Shown here: piece after piece, positions 52,041-63,155 of the stretch
How positions within the stretch are numbered: the stretch's first letter is position 1
Layout of the letters: the number at the start of each line of letters is the position of its first letter
Assembly (NCBI GenBank): GCA_027886185.1
Contig: WOAB01000142.1
Location: 2,914,001 to 2,978,000 of the forward strand
Source of the DNA: Rheum nobile
Lineage: Eukaryota > Streptophyta > Magnoliopsida > Caryophyllales > Polygonaceae
Reading direction: 5' to 3'
Length of the DNA: 64,000 nt
Position numbers and translations under genes: made by a program
The notes under the pieces: model-generated
What the model was told of the DNA's origin: nothing
Databases searched by the model: none
The model's input: the letters and a program-made list of their open reading frames with translations, nothing else

Positions 52041-53306
52041 CAATTACAGAACGGGGAAGGGTCGAGCGAGTACATTGAGCCGGAAACAGAAAAATTAATC
52101 GAAGTTGCTCTCGACCCTACCTCGCCAAGTCAAACGGTCAGAGTCGGATCTAATCTCGATGACGCAGCCCGTGAAAGATTGGTGGAATTCCTCCGGTCGA
52201 ACTCCAACTGCTTTGCGTGGTCTCATGAAGACATGGTAGGTATCCCCCCTGACATCATAACTCATAAACTAAATGTGGACGCAAGTTTTCCCCCTGTCAA
52301 ACAGAAACGCAGGAAATTCGCCGCCGAACGAAACAAAATAGTCGACGACGAAGTCATGAAATTGCTAGAGACAGGCAAGATTAGGGAAGTCAAGTATCCT
52401 GAATGGCTGGCCAACGTGGTGGTGGTCGAAAAGAAAAACGGAAAATGGAGGGTCTGTATAGACTTCAAGGACCTCAACAAAGTGTGCCCAAAGGATTCGT
52501 TCCCTTTACCGCACATCGATGCGATGATCGACCCAACGGCAGGCCACGAGATGCTCTCTTTCATGGATGCATTCAACGGCTATAACCAGATACTGATGGA
52601 CTCCTAAGACCAAGAAAAGACAGCCTTCGTCACTAGTCAGGGGACCTACTGCTACAAAGTAATGCCCTTCGGTCTAAAGAACGCAGGGGCGACGTACCAG
52701 AGACTGGTGAATAAAATATTCAAAGACCAGATTGGGGACACCATGGAGGTCTACATCGATGACATGCTGGTCAACTCAAAGCAAAGAGAAGATCACGTCG
52801 AACACTTGAGGGAAGCATTCGAGGTACTTAAACGCTATAACATGAAACTGAACCCTACTAAATGTTCTTTCGGAGTTTCTTCAGGGAAATTCTTAGGATA
52901 CATGATGACCCAAAGAGGGATCGAGGCAAGCCCCGAACAAATAAAAGCAATTATCAATCTAAGGTCGCCTAGATGCGTCAAAGATGTTCAAAAACTCACA
53001 GGACGAATAGCAGCGCTGAACCGCTTCATTTCGAAGTCGTCCGACAAGTGCAAGCCGTTCTATGACATACTTAAAAAGAACAAGTCGTTCCAGTGGGGAG
53101 TAGAGCACGAGGCATCATTCCAAGAACTGAAAAAATATCTATCGAATCCATTGCTGCTCGCCAAGCCAAAGGATGACGAACCATTGCCCATCTATTTGGC
53201 TTTGTCAGACACATCGGTAAGCGTCGTCTTGGTAAGGGAAGAAGACGGCAAACAATCCCCGATTTATTATGTAAGTCGGTCACTACTTCCAGTCGAAACA
53301 AGGTAA
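52041..53306 (+). pseudogene. pol: Tat reverse transcriptase and connection
   Basis: RT motifs: FAWSHEDMVGIPPDII, NVVVVEKKNGKWRVCIDF, FMDAFNGYNQI, then TAA at 52605 (the relative has a Glu-Asp there), VMPFGLKNAGATYQRL and the catalytic box VYIDDMLVNS. The thumb and connection follow (KFLGYMMTQRGIEASPEQI, LTGRIAALNRFISKS). The first RNase H begins before a TAA at 53306. The enzyme would copy element RNA inside the particle. Confidence 0.88.
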
Positions 53307-54043
53307 ACTTCATTGGAAAAGTTAGTTTTGGCGTTAGTCATGGCCTCTCACAAGTTAAAACCTTACTTTGAATCGCATACTATTATTGTAAGGACTAATC
53401 ATCCCATGAAAGCAATCATGAGAAAAACTGAGTTCACAGGACGAATGGCTAAATGGGTTATATAACTGAGCGGTTACGAGATCGAATATGAGCCCAGAAT
53501 AGCTATCAAATCTCAGGCGTTGGCAGATTTTGTGGTCGATTTCAGCCCAACAATGGAACAGGAGGCCATAAAGGAGGCGACAGAACTACTCTCAACACAC
53601 AAACATGGTATTTGGGAGCTACACACCGACGGAGCGTCAAACGCCAGGGGCACAGGTTTAGGTGTTGTACTCAAATCACCAAGAGAGGACAAGATAGCCC
53701 AAGCCGTAAGGTGCGAATAGGACACGACCAATGACGAGGCGGAGTACGAGGCACTCGTATTCGGCCTCAACCTAGCTCGAGATCTCACGATTGACGACAT
53801 AAAGGTGATATGCGACTCACTACTAGTTGTGAACCAGGTCCAAGGACTGTACGTCGCCAAAGATGATAGAATGGTCGCCTATTTAAGCATGGTCCAAGGG
53901 TTGGTCGTGCAATTCAAAACATTCGACATCATTCAAGCACCAAGAGAATTGAATACACAGGCGGATGCGCTTGCCAACCTGGGATCGGCGCTAGATCCAA
54001 AGGAGTTTCCTAACATTCCCATAGTCCATGTCACGACACGCAT
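53307..54043 (+). pseudogene. pol: Dual RNase H region of Tat element
   Basis: Two RNase H-like domains in series. The first, degenerate, ends with AIMRKTEFTGRMAKWV, a stop, and LADFVVDFSP. The second is archaeal-type: IWELHTDGASNARGTGLGVVL (Asp), NDEAEYEALVFGLNLA (Glu) and VICDSLLVVNQVQG (Asp), then NTQADALANLGSALD. An extra RNase H next to the decayed original is known for the Tat lineage. Stops: TAA 53306, TAA near 53465, TAG 53720. The palindrome cluster interrupts the link to integrase after HVTT. Confidence 0.83.
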
Positions 54044-54477
54044 TGTAACATCCCAGGCCAAGCTACCCCAGCCACCAAGCCGCCCAGCCACCCAACGGTG
54101 CCGGCGCCGGTACTGGTGCCGCCTGGTTGTCTAAGGGCATGCAGCCCACACACCCAACCCTTCCCCCATTTAAATGGGTAGGTTGTTGCCCACGGGGATC
54201 GAACCCGGGACCTTTAGATACAAGGGCAATGCCTTACCACTTGTATCACCAATTGTGTTGCAGCGCAATTGGTGATACAAGTGGTAAGGCATTGCCCTTG
54301 TATCTAAAGGTCTCGGGTTCGATCCCCGTGGGCAACAACCCACCCATTTAAATGGGGGAAGGGTTGGGTGTGTGGGCTGCATGCCCTTGGACAACCAGGC
54401 GGCACCAGTACCGGCGCCGGCACCGTTGGGTGGCTGGGCGGCTTGGTGGCTGGGGTAGCTTGGCCTGGGATGTTACA
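54044..54477. repeat. Palindromic unit P1 (two 212-base arms)
   Basis: Arms 54044-54255 and 54266-54477 are reverse complements with 3 mismatches; loop TGTTGCAGCG. Reading out from the loop each arm has GCAGCGCAATTGG (like a tRNA A box) and GGGTTCGATCCCC (B box) 60 bases on. Followed by seven A on the right. Confidence 0.88.
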
Positions 54478-54483
54478 AAAAAA

Positions 54484-54775
54484 TACATTTTTATGTGAGT
54501 GCTCAAGCCACGGGCCTAGCCCAACATGAGACACTCCATGAGCCGCAGCCCATGTACCCCAACCCATCTCTTGCAGCACAATTGGTATTCACTCCTTGTG
54601 GGGAGTGGATAAAGGGGAGAGGTCTCGTGTTCGAGCGCTCCCAACAACCTGATGGAACTGGCCACCATTAATTTGGTGTAGGCCACTAGAGATGGGTTGG
54701 GGTACATGGGCTGCGGCTCATGGAGTGTCTCATGTTGGGCTAGGCACGTGGCTTGAGCACTCACATAAAAGTGTA
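54484..54775. repeat. Palindromic unit P2 (88-base arms, single centre)
   Basis: Arms 54484-54571 and 54688-54775, mostly complementary (AAGCCACGGGCCTAGCCC against GGGCTAGGCACGTGGCTT). The 116-base centre has one copy of GCAGCACAATTGG and TCTCGTGTTCGAGCGCT, so one A/B box pair facing right. Confidence 0.75.
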
Positions 54776-54781
54776 CTTTTA

Positions 54782-55151
54782 TGTAATACCCATACCACAT
54801 TGGGCCGGCCCATCACAGGGCTGCAGCCCATACACCCCAACCCATCCTTGGGGGCTACTCCAAATTAAATGGAAGCCATTAGCCAAGAGGTTATTGGTGA
54901 GAGTCGAACACGCGACCTCTCCACCCTTTATCCACTCCCCACAAGGAGTGAATACCAATTGTGCTGCAGCGCAATTGGTATTCACTCCTTGTGGGGAGTG
55001 GATAAAGGGTGGAGAGGTCGCGTGTTCGACTCTCACCAACAACCTCTTGGCTAATGGCTTCCATTTAATTTGGAGTAGCCCCCAAGGATGGGTTGGGGTG
55101 TATGGGCTGCAGCCCTGTGATGGGCCGGCCCAATGTGGTGTGGGTATTACA
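54782..55151. repeat. Palindromic unit P3 (two 180-base arms)
   Basis: Arms 54782-54961 and 54972-55151 with 2 mismatches; loop TGCTGCAGCG, nearly that of P1. Each arm has GCAGC(G/A)CAATTGG and GTGTTCGACTCTC. Termini TGTAATACCC and GGGTATTACA. Arm sequence shares GGGTTGGGGTG and TGGGCTGC words with P1 but is otherwise different. Confidence 0.88.
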
Positions 55152-56486
55152 CCCATAATATCGAGAACAACCAAAGATACAAGGGAACAAGACGAATTGC
55201 AAGAGGTCATCGCCATAGCGCAGGACGATTCCAAAACTCACTTGGCAAGTGATTTCAAAGACTGGACAAAACCATTCGTCGATTGGATAGCACACGGTAC
55301 CCTACCGGATGATAAAGCCGCGGCCAAACGTCTAAAGGTACAAGATTTATCCTTCGAAATGAAAGAATGTTTTCTTTTCAAACGATCTATCACAGGCTTT
55401 CTACTAAAGTGCCTCACGCCCGTCGAAGCCCAAAAACTTCTTCAATCCTTGCACGATGGGGAATGCGGCAATCACACCGGAGGACGAAGCTTAGCTTGTA
55501 AATCTCGACGCATGGGATACTATTGGCCAACGATGAACGCGGACGCATTAGACTATGCCAAGAGATGCGACGCTTGTCAACGACACGCGCCGGTCGCACA
55601 CCAACCATCAGAACCCCTACACCCAACACTCGCACCTTGGTCGTTCATGAGATGGGGAATGGACATTGTCGGCAAGTTACCACCAGCACAGGGGCAACGC
55701 GTCTTCTTCCTAGCCATGATGGATTACTTCTCCAAATGGATTGAAGTTGAAGCCTATCGAGAGGTAAAAGAAACTCAAATCATTTCATTCATCAAACGAA
55801 ACATTTTGTGCAGATTCGGCGTGCCATCAGAGATCGTATGCGACAATGGCTCCCAATTCATCGGTCTCAAGACTAGAGCCTTCTGTGAACAGTGGAACAT
55901 CAACTTAGTCACATCCACTCCCAGATACCCATAGTCGAATGGACAGGCAGAGTCCAGTAATAAAATCATCATCAACAACCTAAAAAAGAGGCTAGAAGGC
56001 GCCAAAGGCAAGTGGACAGATGAACTCCCGTACGTCCTCTGGTCCAACAGAACCACACCGAAGAATGCGACAGGACAGTCACCCTTCTCGCTCATCTACG
56101 GATGTGAAGCGGTCATTCCCGTTGAGATACTTATCCCTACAGCCAGATACGACCTACAGACCCCATAGCAGAACGACGAGGAGTTGTCGCATAACATCGA
56201 CACAATCGACGAAGTTAGAGAAAAGGCCAGGCTAAGGATGGTCCAATACCAACAGCAGGTCGTAAGGAGCTATAACAAGAATGTACGTGTCAGGTTTTTT
56301 AAAGAAGGCGAGTGGGTTCTACGAAATACATTTCAGAACACCAAGGACCCCAAGGACGGTAAACTGGCCCCGCAATGGGAAGGACCCTACCTAATCACAG
56401 ATGTCATTGGACAAGGCGCCTACAGATTGCAAGACATGGAAGGACACGTCATCCCAAGAAGCTGGAATGCGACATACCTAAAGTAG
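55152..56486 (+). pseudogene. pol: Tat integrase
   Basis: The frame resumes PIISRTTKDTREQ. Zinc-binding part HDGECGNHTGGRSLACK and CDACQRHAPVAH (His/Cys spacing partly visible). Catalytic core: MDIVGKLPPAQGQR (Asp), IVCDNGSQF (Asp) and, after a TAG at 55932, SNGQAESSNKII (Glu). Then the C-terminal part, WTDELPYVLWSNRTTPKN, TAG at 56166, VLRNTFQNTKDPKDGKL, WEGPYLI and RSWNATYLK at the stop. Both TAG codons stand where Q is expected. It would insert the cDNA into the genome. Confidence 0.88.
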
Positions 56487-57083
56487 TCTCATTGACTGCC
56501 CAGATGCGTTCACTGACTTAAGCATCGGAGGGCCGTTGGGTTCGCCCCCAACAACCATTTCTTAGCGACCCTTAGCTTTGTCTCGTTCCAACACAGGCAC
56601 AACAAGTTCAAACAAAGCAGTGGATCCACTCAAGACACACAAAAGCGCTTACAACTTACACAACACGATCGATCGAACACAGGGAGTTGAACAACAAAGG
56701 CACTACGGCACACCGCCCGCCTTATTACAAAATAAGGTACACAAAGCCTTGGACGAAATACTTAACGCAAGACACAATTGCTTACCTCCTTGGATTACGA
56801 TATACAACCGTCATGACTAAACTCAATACAATTCACAGGCCTCCCCTCGGAGAACGCGTCCATACAAGCATGCATCAAACGCAGCATTTGTCAGAAACCG
56901 AAGAGTGCCATTTAAAAAAAAGGGGGGGGGCAAAACGCCAATCACCATTGTCTTACAAACATGCGGCCCACGATGGTGGACGGGTCGCCAAAACACAAGA
57001 GTTTTCCCACACGACGGAGGGACTTTCAACACGATTAGTCCGGATATCCAAGAGACAAATTAGCAAGTCAAAGGGTAAAGGGC
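56487..57083 (+). other. Spacer between integrase and antisense gene
   Basis: No supported gene. Plus-strand open frames here overlap each other, lack known motifs and look fortuitous. A G9-like run is at about 56922-56930. Confidence 0.5.
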
Positions 57084-58825
57084 TTAAACTTCAACATCTT
57101 TACATTGGGCAGCGTCAGGGACAGGATCGGATGCCATTTCTGTCCGTCCAGAACTCACTTCAGCTCCTTCTTCCGCCACGACTCCAACAGTCCCGCACGC
57201 TTGAAGAAAGTCGACGTCGGGGCAACCACTGGGAAATTGCTCATCCAGGTAGGCCTGCTCCTTCTCCAGATCCCATGATTCGTGGCGACCAGCCTTGAGA
57301 TCCTCCATCATCTCGATCCTGGACTTAAGCGTGAAGTAGGCTCCAACATCAGTAGTGACCTCGCCGCCTTCCTTCTTGGAATTATCAAGCCGAGCCTCCA
57401 ATTCACTAATCCGTTGCTCAGAAACCTTCAGGTCAGTCTCAATGACGCGACGCGCACCCTACGACGCCTTCAGCAACGCATATGTTTCCTTTGCCTTGTC
57501 CTCGGCTTGGGAGATCTTCGACTGAGCATCATCCCACATCTGTTTAGTCTTCAAATGACTAGACCTAAGATGTTGGAAAACCTGCACACACAGATATCAA
57601 GTCAGAAAACTCGCCACAAACGCAAGTAAAAAAAAAAGGAGAAGTTTAAGATCAACCGTCCAAGAACTCGTAGCGGCCATCTCCAAGTTCTCCAAAGCGA
57701 GAAGGTCTTCAATGTCGTCAGGCACCGGCAAAGTCAAACGTTCAGGGAAATCGATGCTCCTCTTCACCGACTTGCCTTTCGACACATCGTCTAAAACACG
57801 AACAGATTTCCTCTTGTGGCCGGACGATTTTGGGGGGAGCAATTTCGAGGGACACCCTTTGGGGGGAGCCTTGGAACGCATCCTCTGCTCCAACAGATCT
57901 TTCGCCGAGAGATGAGCACTGGACCTCTCACTTCGAGACAAGGCTGCATTCGACAAGAGAAGAGTCAGGGGCATTGGATAAAAGAAACAAAACAGGGTAT
58001 ACCTAACCGGTACTCACGTTTGGAGGAAGACGACATCGGCAAAACTACTTCAGTTGGGAGAGGCTGAGCGGACAAAAGGGCGTTGTTATTAGCGAAAGTC
58101 CTCTCAATCTCCGAAAGCTTCAAAACTGCTTGCGTCTTTGACTCCAAGACATGATCTTCCTCTGGTTCTCCAATCTCAGGTTCTGCAAAAAGTTACATGT
58201 AAGCCAAAGTTAAAATCCATGCGATCAACTTCAAGCATAGGAAAGAACGCAAACCTCCCCACATCCAATCGGTCAGCAAGAACGGACAATCACCCCCCAA
58301 GCCCAACGACGCAATACTCACAAAAAAGTACCGCTTTTTCCATCCACGGTCGTTCACATTCAACTTCAAAACCAAGGGTTGGCGATCGGAGCGGCATCGA
58401 AGGTTATATTGGTATGATTGCTTGGACCCCAAATAGTAGTTATAATCCAGAACCCTAAAATCTATGCCAACAGCGAAGTCTATGTTCAAGCGGTCTAAGA
58501 CCTTAAGCAAGCGCCAGGCGTGAGGCATTATTTGGCAAGGGACTAAGGAAAAGGAGGAAAGCATTGATTGAACCAACTCAGAGAAAGGAAAGGTATGACC
58601 TATTTTGAAGGGATACTGGTAAAAGCACACCCAACCTGGACACCTAGAGTCAGCATGTTCGTCCGGATAAGGGAGACGAGCTCTAGTGCCCTTGGGAAAG
58701 CCTCCAACTTGCAAAACCCTATCAAGTTCAGCATGAGTCATGACATTCAAAACGCTCTTGTGCTCGCTAAGAAGGAAGAGAGGGGGGCGATCTTCAGAAC
58801 TTGACTCCGAGTTAGAGGCAGTCAT
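57084..58825 (-). CDS. Antisense gene with three predicted introns
   Basis: Opposite strand to gag-pol. ATG at 58825 (MTASNSESSSEDRPP). Predicted exons 58825-58255, 58182-58018, 57943-57657 and 57581-57084; all three introns (72-75 bases) have GT and AG ends, and the frame is kept through each junction, giving about 506 codons with one TAG at 57461. Exon 1 has LLSEHKSVLNVMTHAELDRV, GFPKGTRARLPYPDE, FPFSELVQSMLSSFSLVPCQ and PHAWRLLKVLD, like proteins annotated as putative gypsy-type transposon (PF04195-like). Exon 4 is a coiled coil. Antisense ORFs here are known in Tat elements. Confidence 0.7.
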
Positions 58826-59059
58826 GGACGAAACGCTGAAAAAGATTCGAACTTGGGAAGAAGAAGAGTTACCTAGGGAGAAGAAGTTACAGACGGTGAA
58901 GGTAAGAAGAGAAGGCACAGGTCAAATCAATTTATTGACAAAGGTTGAAACCCAATTCTGCAGTGGAATCGTCCGATCCAAGGCACATGTCTACGATCCA
59001 CAGAGAAAGAAAACCGCCCAAGTTCGGCAAGTTACTCGTCCGGTTTCCTTTGGGGCAAT
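58826..59059. other. Promoter-side region of antisense gene and polypurine tract
   Basis: Upstream of the antisense ATG; an AAGAAGAAG-rich plus strand at 58858-58900. The purine tract CCTTTGGGGCAAT at 59047-59059 precedes the 3' LTR. Confidence 0.55.
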
Positions 59060-59564
59060 TGTTGGGCCACATTTTGATCAGATTGGATCAGCCCATGAAC
59101 GATTGAAGACCAAGGCCCAGCACGCGGAGAAGATGGTTTGTCTGCTGACGCGACCAACGGCTCTTTTTGAAACGTCCGAGCAAAAATCATGGACATGATC
59201 TCAGCATTGAAGCGGTCGAGTGATCCTCGGAAATCTGGCATTAACTCCTTTCATTTTAAATAGATTAGGATCAATCCATTGTAGGACATCTGGGATTACT
59301 CCACTGACGAGCATTTTCGAGCTTCCATTGTAATCTGAAATACAATTTCTCTAAGCAAGGCAGAATTCGATTGCTCCAAGCATCCATTCGACACTAGTTG
59401 ATCTCATTCGACCCATTGCGATCCTTTGTAGCTAAGATTTTTTTATTACTATTTCGTCTCATCATTTTTTATTCTCTGTTTTATTTGAAGTTATAATTTG
59501 ATTCGTTCGACTAATAGCACCACATCAAAGGCAATTTAGGTTTGATATCTTTTTGTCCAAAACA
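59060..59564 (+). repeat. 3' LTR of Tat element
   Basis: 505 bases, TGTTGGGCCACATTTTG to CCAAAACA, then ATTAC. Confidence 0.93.
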
Positions 59565-59569
59565 ATTAC

Positions 59570-59639
59570 AGTCATGTTATTTTACTTTATTAGCTTTTCT
59601 AGATAAAATCGGTTGACAAATATTAGAAAAATGAATCTA
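59570..59639. other. Short target DNA between Tat and copia elements
   Basis: 70 AT-rich bases; presumably the target the Tat element entered, but it does not visibly continue the 5S-like Cassandra sequence. Confidence 0.4.
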
Positions 59640-59820
59640 TGAAACAGAATAGCTTGGGAATTTTCCACACCTTTCCATTAGCCTCAAAGGGCAATATATA
59701 CTATACAAGATAGAATATTTACTAACGATATACAAGGAAACACACAAGATAACATATCAACTAAATAGGAAACACACAAGATAACATATCAACTAAATAT
59801 ATTAAATATATATCCCAATA
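59640..59820 (-). repeat. Copia 3' LTR, 181 bases
   Basis: In element direction from TATTGGGATA (first dinucleotide TA in place of TG) to CTGTTTCA. A 31-base phrase (ACACACAAGATAACATATCA...) is repeated in tandem at 59742-59803. The purine tract TTGAGGGGGAG is at 59821-59831. Confidence 0.8.
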
Positions 59821-59827
59821 CTCCCCC

Positions 59828-60541
59828 TCAAGTTGGAGCATGAGGATCGCCAATGCCTAACTTGCCCAAAAGAAAATGAAATTGTTGCTTGCTAAGGGTC
59901 TTAGTGAAGAGATCTGTTGGTTGCTGAGTAGTAGGAACATGAGAAGTAACGACAAGCCCAACAAGAATCATATCACGAACATAATGATAATCTATCTCGA
60001 TATGCTTCGTGCGTTCGTGAAAGACAGGATTAGCAACAATATGAAGAGTTGCCTGACTATCACAGAAAAGACAAACAGGAGTGTCATGACGAACTCCCAA
60101 AAGATAACAATAATGACCGCAACCACACATCTCACTACATGTGGCCGCCATGGCACGGTATTCGGCCTCAGCAGACGACCGAGAAACAGTGACTTGCTTC
60201 TTCGTTTTCCAAGAGATAGGAGACTGGCCAAGCATAATGAAGTAGCCACTAACAGAAAGACAAGTCAAGGGACAGGCAGCCCAATCAGAGTCGCAATACG
60301 CAGAAAGCTGAAGTGAACTCGTGGAAGAAAGATGAAGGCCCTGACCAGGGTGACCCTTCAAATACCGAAGAACGCGCAGAGCAGCCTGCCAATGATCATC
60401 CAGGGGATGCTGGATAAATTGAGATAAGACATGCACCGAGTAACAAAGATATGGTCTAGTAATAGTCAAATAGATGAGGCGACCAACTAGACGACGATAG
60501 GGCTCGGGATCGGCCATAGGGGAGCCAGAGGCCGAGGCAAG
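59828..60541 (-). pseudogene. pol: Copia RNase H
   Basis: RNase H domain: LSAYCDSDWAACPLT (Asp), SRSSAEAEYRAMAATC (Glu), PVCLFCDSQATLHI (Asp) and the end HVPTTQQPTDLFTKTL, typical of copia. It is preceded by MADPEPYRRLVGRLIYLTITRP, the RT thumb. A TAG at 60542-60544 separates it from RT in the same frame. Ends at GIGDPHAPT just before the polypurine tract. Active-site residues are kept. Confidence 0.9.
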
Positions 60542-60544
60542 CTA

Positions 60545-61486
60545 ATGATGAGAATCCATAGGGAAATCACAGGGCTTCGAGCCTAGCAATCCGGATTCGG
60601 CTAATATCTCTAAAGCATACTTCCGCTGAGAGACGAAGATGCCGGAGGAATTGCGAGCGATCTCAAGACCTAGAAAGTACTTGAGTGGCCCCAAATCCTT
60701 CATGTGAAAATAGTTGCTCAGGTAGGACTTGAACACCGCAATACCAGCAGAATTAGTGCATGTAATAATCAGATCATCGACATAAACAAGGACATGTATA
60801 AAAAAATCCTGATGATGCATAGAAAACAAAGAATAATCAGCTCTGCTCTGCTGAAAACCAAACGCCTTTAAGGAAGAGGCGAGCTTAGCAAACCAGTTTC
60901 GGGGTGCCTGTTTCAGGTCGTAGAGCATTTTTTGTAGCTTGTAGACCTGACCGGCGGAGTCAACAGAATAACCTGGAGGTGGTGTCATGTACACCTCCTC
61001 ATCAAGATCGCCATGGAGAAAAGCATTGTGAACATCCATCCGATGCAATTCCCAGCCTTGGATAGCAGCCACAGAGAGAAACAGTCGAACAGTAACCATC
61101 TTCGCAACTGGAGCGAAAGTTTCAGTGAAATCAACTCCTTCCACCTGACGATTACCTAACACTACAAGTCGAGCTTTGTAGCGTTCAATCTCTCCATTCG
61201 CCTGATACTTGATCCTGTATACCCATTTGCAGCCAATAGCCTTCTTGCCGGCAGGTAAATCAGAAAGAACCCAAGTACCATTGTGTTCTAATGCCTCAAT
61301 CTCACTACGCATGGCATCACGCCATGGAGCCTGCTGTACAGCCTCAGAGAACCGATTGGGTTCAGCAGAAGCAGTAATAGCTGCCAAAAAATGTGCATGG
61401 GAAGGAGAAAATTTTAGCAGTAGAAACATAAGCAGCAATCGGATAGAGACAACCTGATGACGATGTTGGAGCGGGCGTAGGAGCAA
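60545..61486 (-). pseudogene. pol: Copia reverse transcriptase
   Basis: RT_RNaseH-type copia RT: WRDAMRSEIEALEHNGTW, KWVYRIKYQANGEIERYKA, GVDFTETFAPVAKMVTVRL, MDVHNAFLHGDLDEEVYM, LYDLKQAPRNWFAKL and the intact catalytic box VLVYVDDLIITC. It continues LGPLKYFLGLEIARN and VSQRKYALEILAESGL. The start at 61486 is not real: a frameshift near 61430 joins it to the integrase frame at 61626-61592. Confidence 0.9.
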
Positions 61487-62879
61487 CGGGAAGTAGGGTG
61501 GAAGTTCGAAGAACAGTACTGCAAATAATGTCCTTTAGCAAGACTGACGGTTGGCGAGATCGATCAGACCGCCGAGCAGGTGGTGGTGACACACTCCCCC
61601 TATCGTGAACGGGGGATGCAATAGGCTACTGAGAATCAACAGACTCAGATGAAGAGGAGGACGAATCAGGCTCCTCGGATGGTGGCAAAACCGAAGGAGA
61701 TACTGTAACTGAAGGCACACAAACAGGTTCAACATCATCATAAATAGCAGGATGAGGGTCGGGAGATGGTGGCGGATCAGAGACAGCCGGTTCAACATAA
61801 GGAAAAACAGTCTCATAAAAAACCACATCCTGAGATATAAATACTTGATCAGTCTTAAGATCATACAACATCCATCCACGATTACCACTCAGATATCCCA
61901 AAAATACACATTTTCGGCTACGGGGTGCAAACTTGTCTCGCTTTGGGAGCTGAGAAGCGAAACATAAACACCTGAATACCTTAATGTGTTCATAGCGAGG
62001 AGCTCGACCATAAAGCATCTAAAATGGAGAGAGATTGCCAAGAAGTGGCGTAGGAGTACGATTTATGAGATGAGCATCAGTAAGAACACACTGACCCCAA
62101 AACTGAATAGGCAAAGATCCTTGAAACCGCAAGGCACGTGCCACATTGAGAATATGATGATGCTTGCGCTCAACTATGCCATTCTGTTGCGGTGTATAAA
62201 CACATTTAGTCTCAAATAAGATACCTTGAGCATCAAAATATGGTTTCAAGCAAAGAAACTCGGTACCATTATCAGAACAAAATTTCTTGACAGGCTTGCC
62301 AAATTGAGTCTTGGCCATAGCACAAAACTTTTGAATGAATTCAAACACCTCAGATTTGTGTACCATAAGATAAATCCACACAGCTCTCGAGTAATCATCA
62401 ACAATAGTCAAGAAATAATGTGCACCAGTAGTAGAAGGAACACTGTAAGGCCCCCAAACATCACAATGAATCAAATCCAAGATGGCATCAGCTTTATTAG
62501 AACTCAACGGAAAAGTACTACGAACTTGTTTTGCCTTAAAGCAAACATCACAAGGATCAATTTTGTTGTGTTGACTAACAAACTTTCCTACTGCAGGAAT
62601 AGAAGATAACATTGAAAGAGACGGATGTTCCATCCGTTTATGCCAAAGAAACAAAGATGATGAAGGCGACGAGGCAGAATGACAAGCACGAGCAAATGAT
62701 CCCAGCGTGTGAAGCCAGTAGACCCCACTCCATTGCTCACCCACTCCAATCACCGTCCGCGAACTGGTTTCCTGAATCACACACAATCTAGGAGTGAGAA
62801 TAACCAGGCATTGCAGATCACAAACAAGCTGAGCAAAAGATATCAGATTACAGTCTAATTGAGGCACAAACAACACATG
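61487..62879 (-). pseudogene. pol: Copia integrase
   Basis: Pre-integrase zinc-binding part with HKRMEHPSLSML and CDVCFKAKQVRS, then the core: LIHCDVWGPY (Asp), KFCSDNGTEFLC (Asp), YTPQQNGIVERKHHHIL (Glu). The C-terminal GKR-like part, MLYGRAPRYEHIKVF and PRSRKCVFLGYL, follows a TAG at 62019. A Ser/Pro-rich stretch with a TAG at 61626 leads to the RT linker. DDE residues are intact. Confidence 0.9.
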
Positions 62880-63155
62880 CTATAAAGAGACGGAATCATA
62901 AATCATCAAAGTGCCTTCCTCAGTAGCAGTAGCAAATCGATTGTCCGGTAACTTTATAGAAACCGGAGACGCATGAACAATGTCCCAAAGAAAAGCTCGA
63001 GTACCTGTCATATGAAACGAGGCGCCAGTGTCCAAAATCCAAGTAGAAGACTTACTAGAGGAAGTGTCAGACTTGGTGTTCATAGAATTGAACATGGCAA
63101 CAACCGAGTTCCATTGATCTTGAGTGAGAGCTTGACCAATAATCGCCCTATCCGA
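62880..63155 (-). pseudogene. pol: Copia protease
   Basis: WILDTGASFHMTG is the copia aspartic protease site with its catalytic Asp, followed by SIKLPDNRFATATEEGTL. Bounded by TAG codons at 63158-63156 and 62882-62880, both in the same frame as gag and integrase, so a single polyprotein frame was present before these stops. Confidence 0.88.

Larger units (their letters stand above)
54044..55151. mobile_element. Cluster of three palindromic units with tRNA-like promoter boxes
   Basis: Inserted in the Tat pol. Termini TGTAACA and TATTACA; flanks CGCAT (54039-54043) and CCCAT (55152-55156) look like a 5-bp duplication with one mismatch. Three inverted-repeat units lie side by side: 54044-54477, about 54484-54775 and 54782-55151. 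I do not recognise the family. Confidence 0.75.
49237..59564 (+). mobile_element. Full-length Tat-type Ty3/gypsy element
   Basis: 10,328 bases, LTRs 49237-49742 and 59060-59564, exact ATTAC duplication at 49232-49236 and 59565-59569. gag, protease, RT, two RNase H domains, integrase and an antisense gene are present. A palindrome cluster (54044-55151) is inserted between RNase H and integrase. LTRs are about 98% alike by eye, differences mostly C/T and G/A. Confidence 0.93.

Noticed and set aside
54256..54340. Genuine tRNA genes in the palindromes
   Set aside because: A- and B-box-like words are present, but no acceptor stem or plausible anticodon arm can be folded by eye; treated as tRNA-derived promoter sequence.
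56578..57298. Plus-strand ORFs after the Tat integrase
   Set aside because: They overlap one another and the antisense exons, lack motifs, and the antisense frame with in-phase introns explains the open sequence better.
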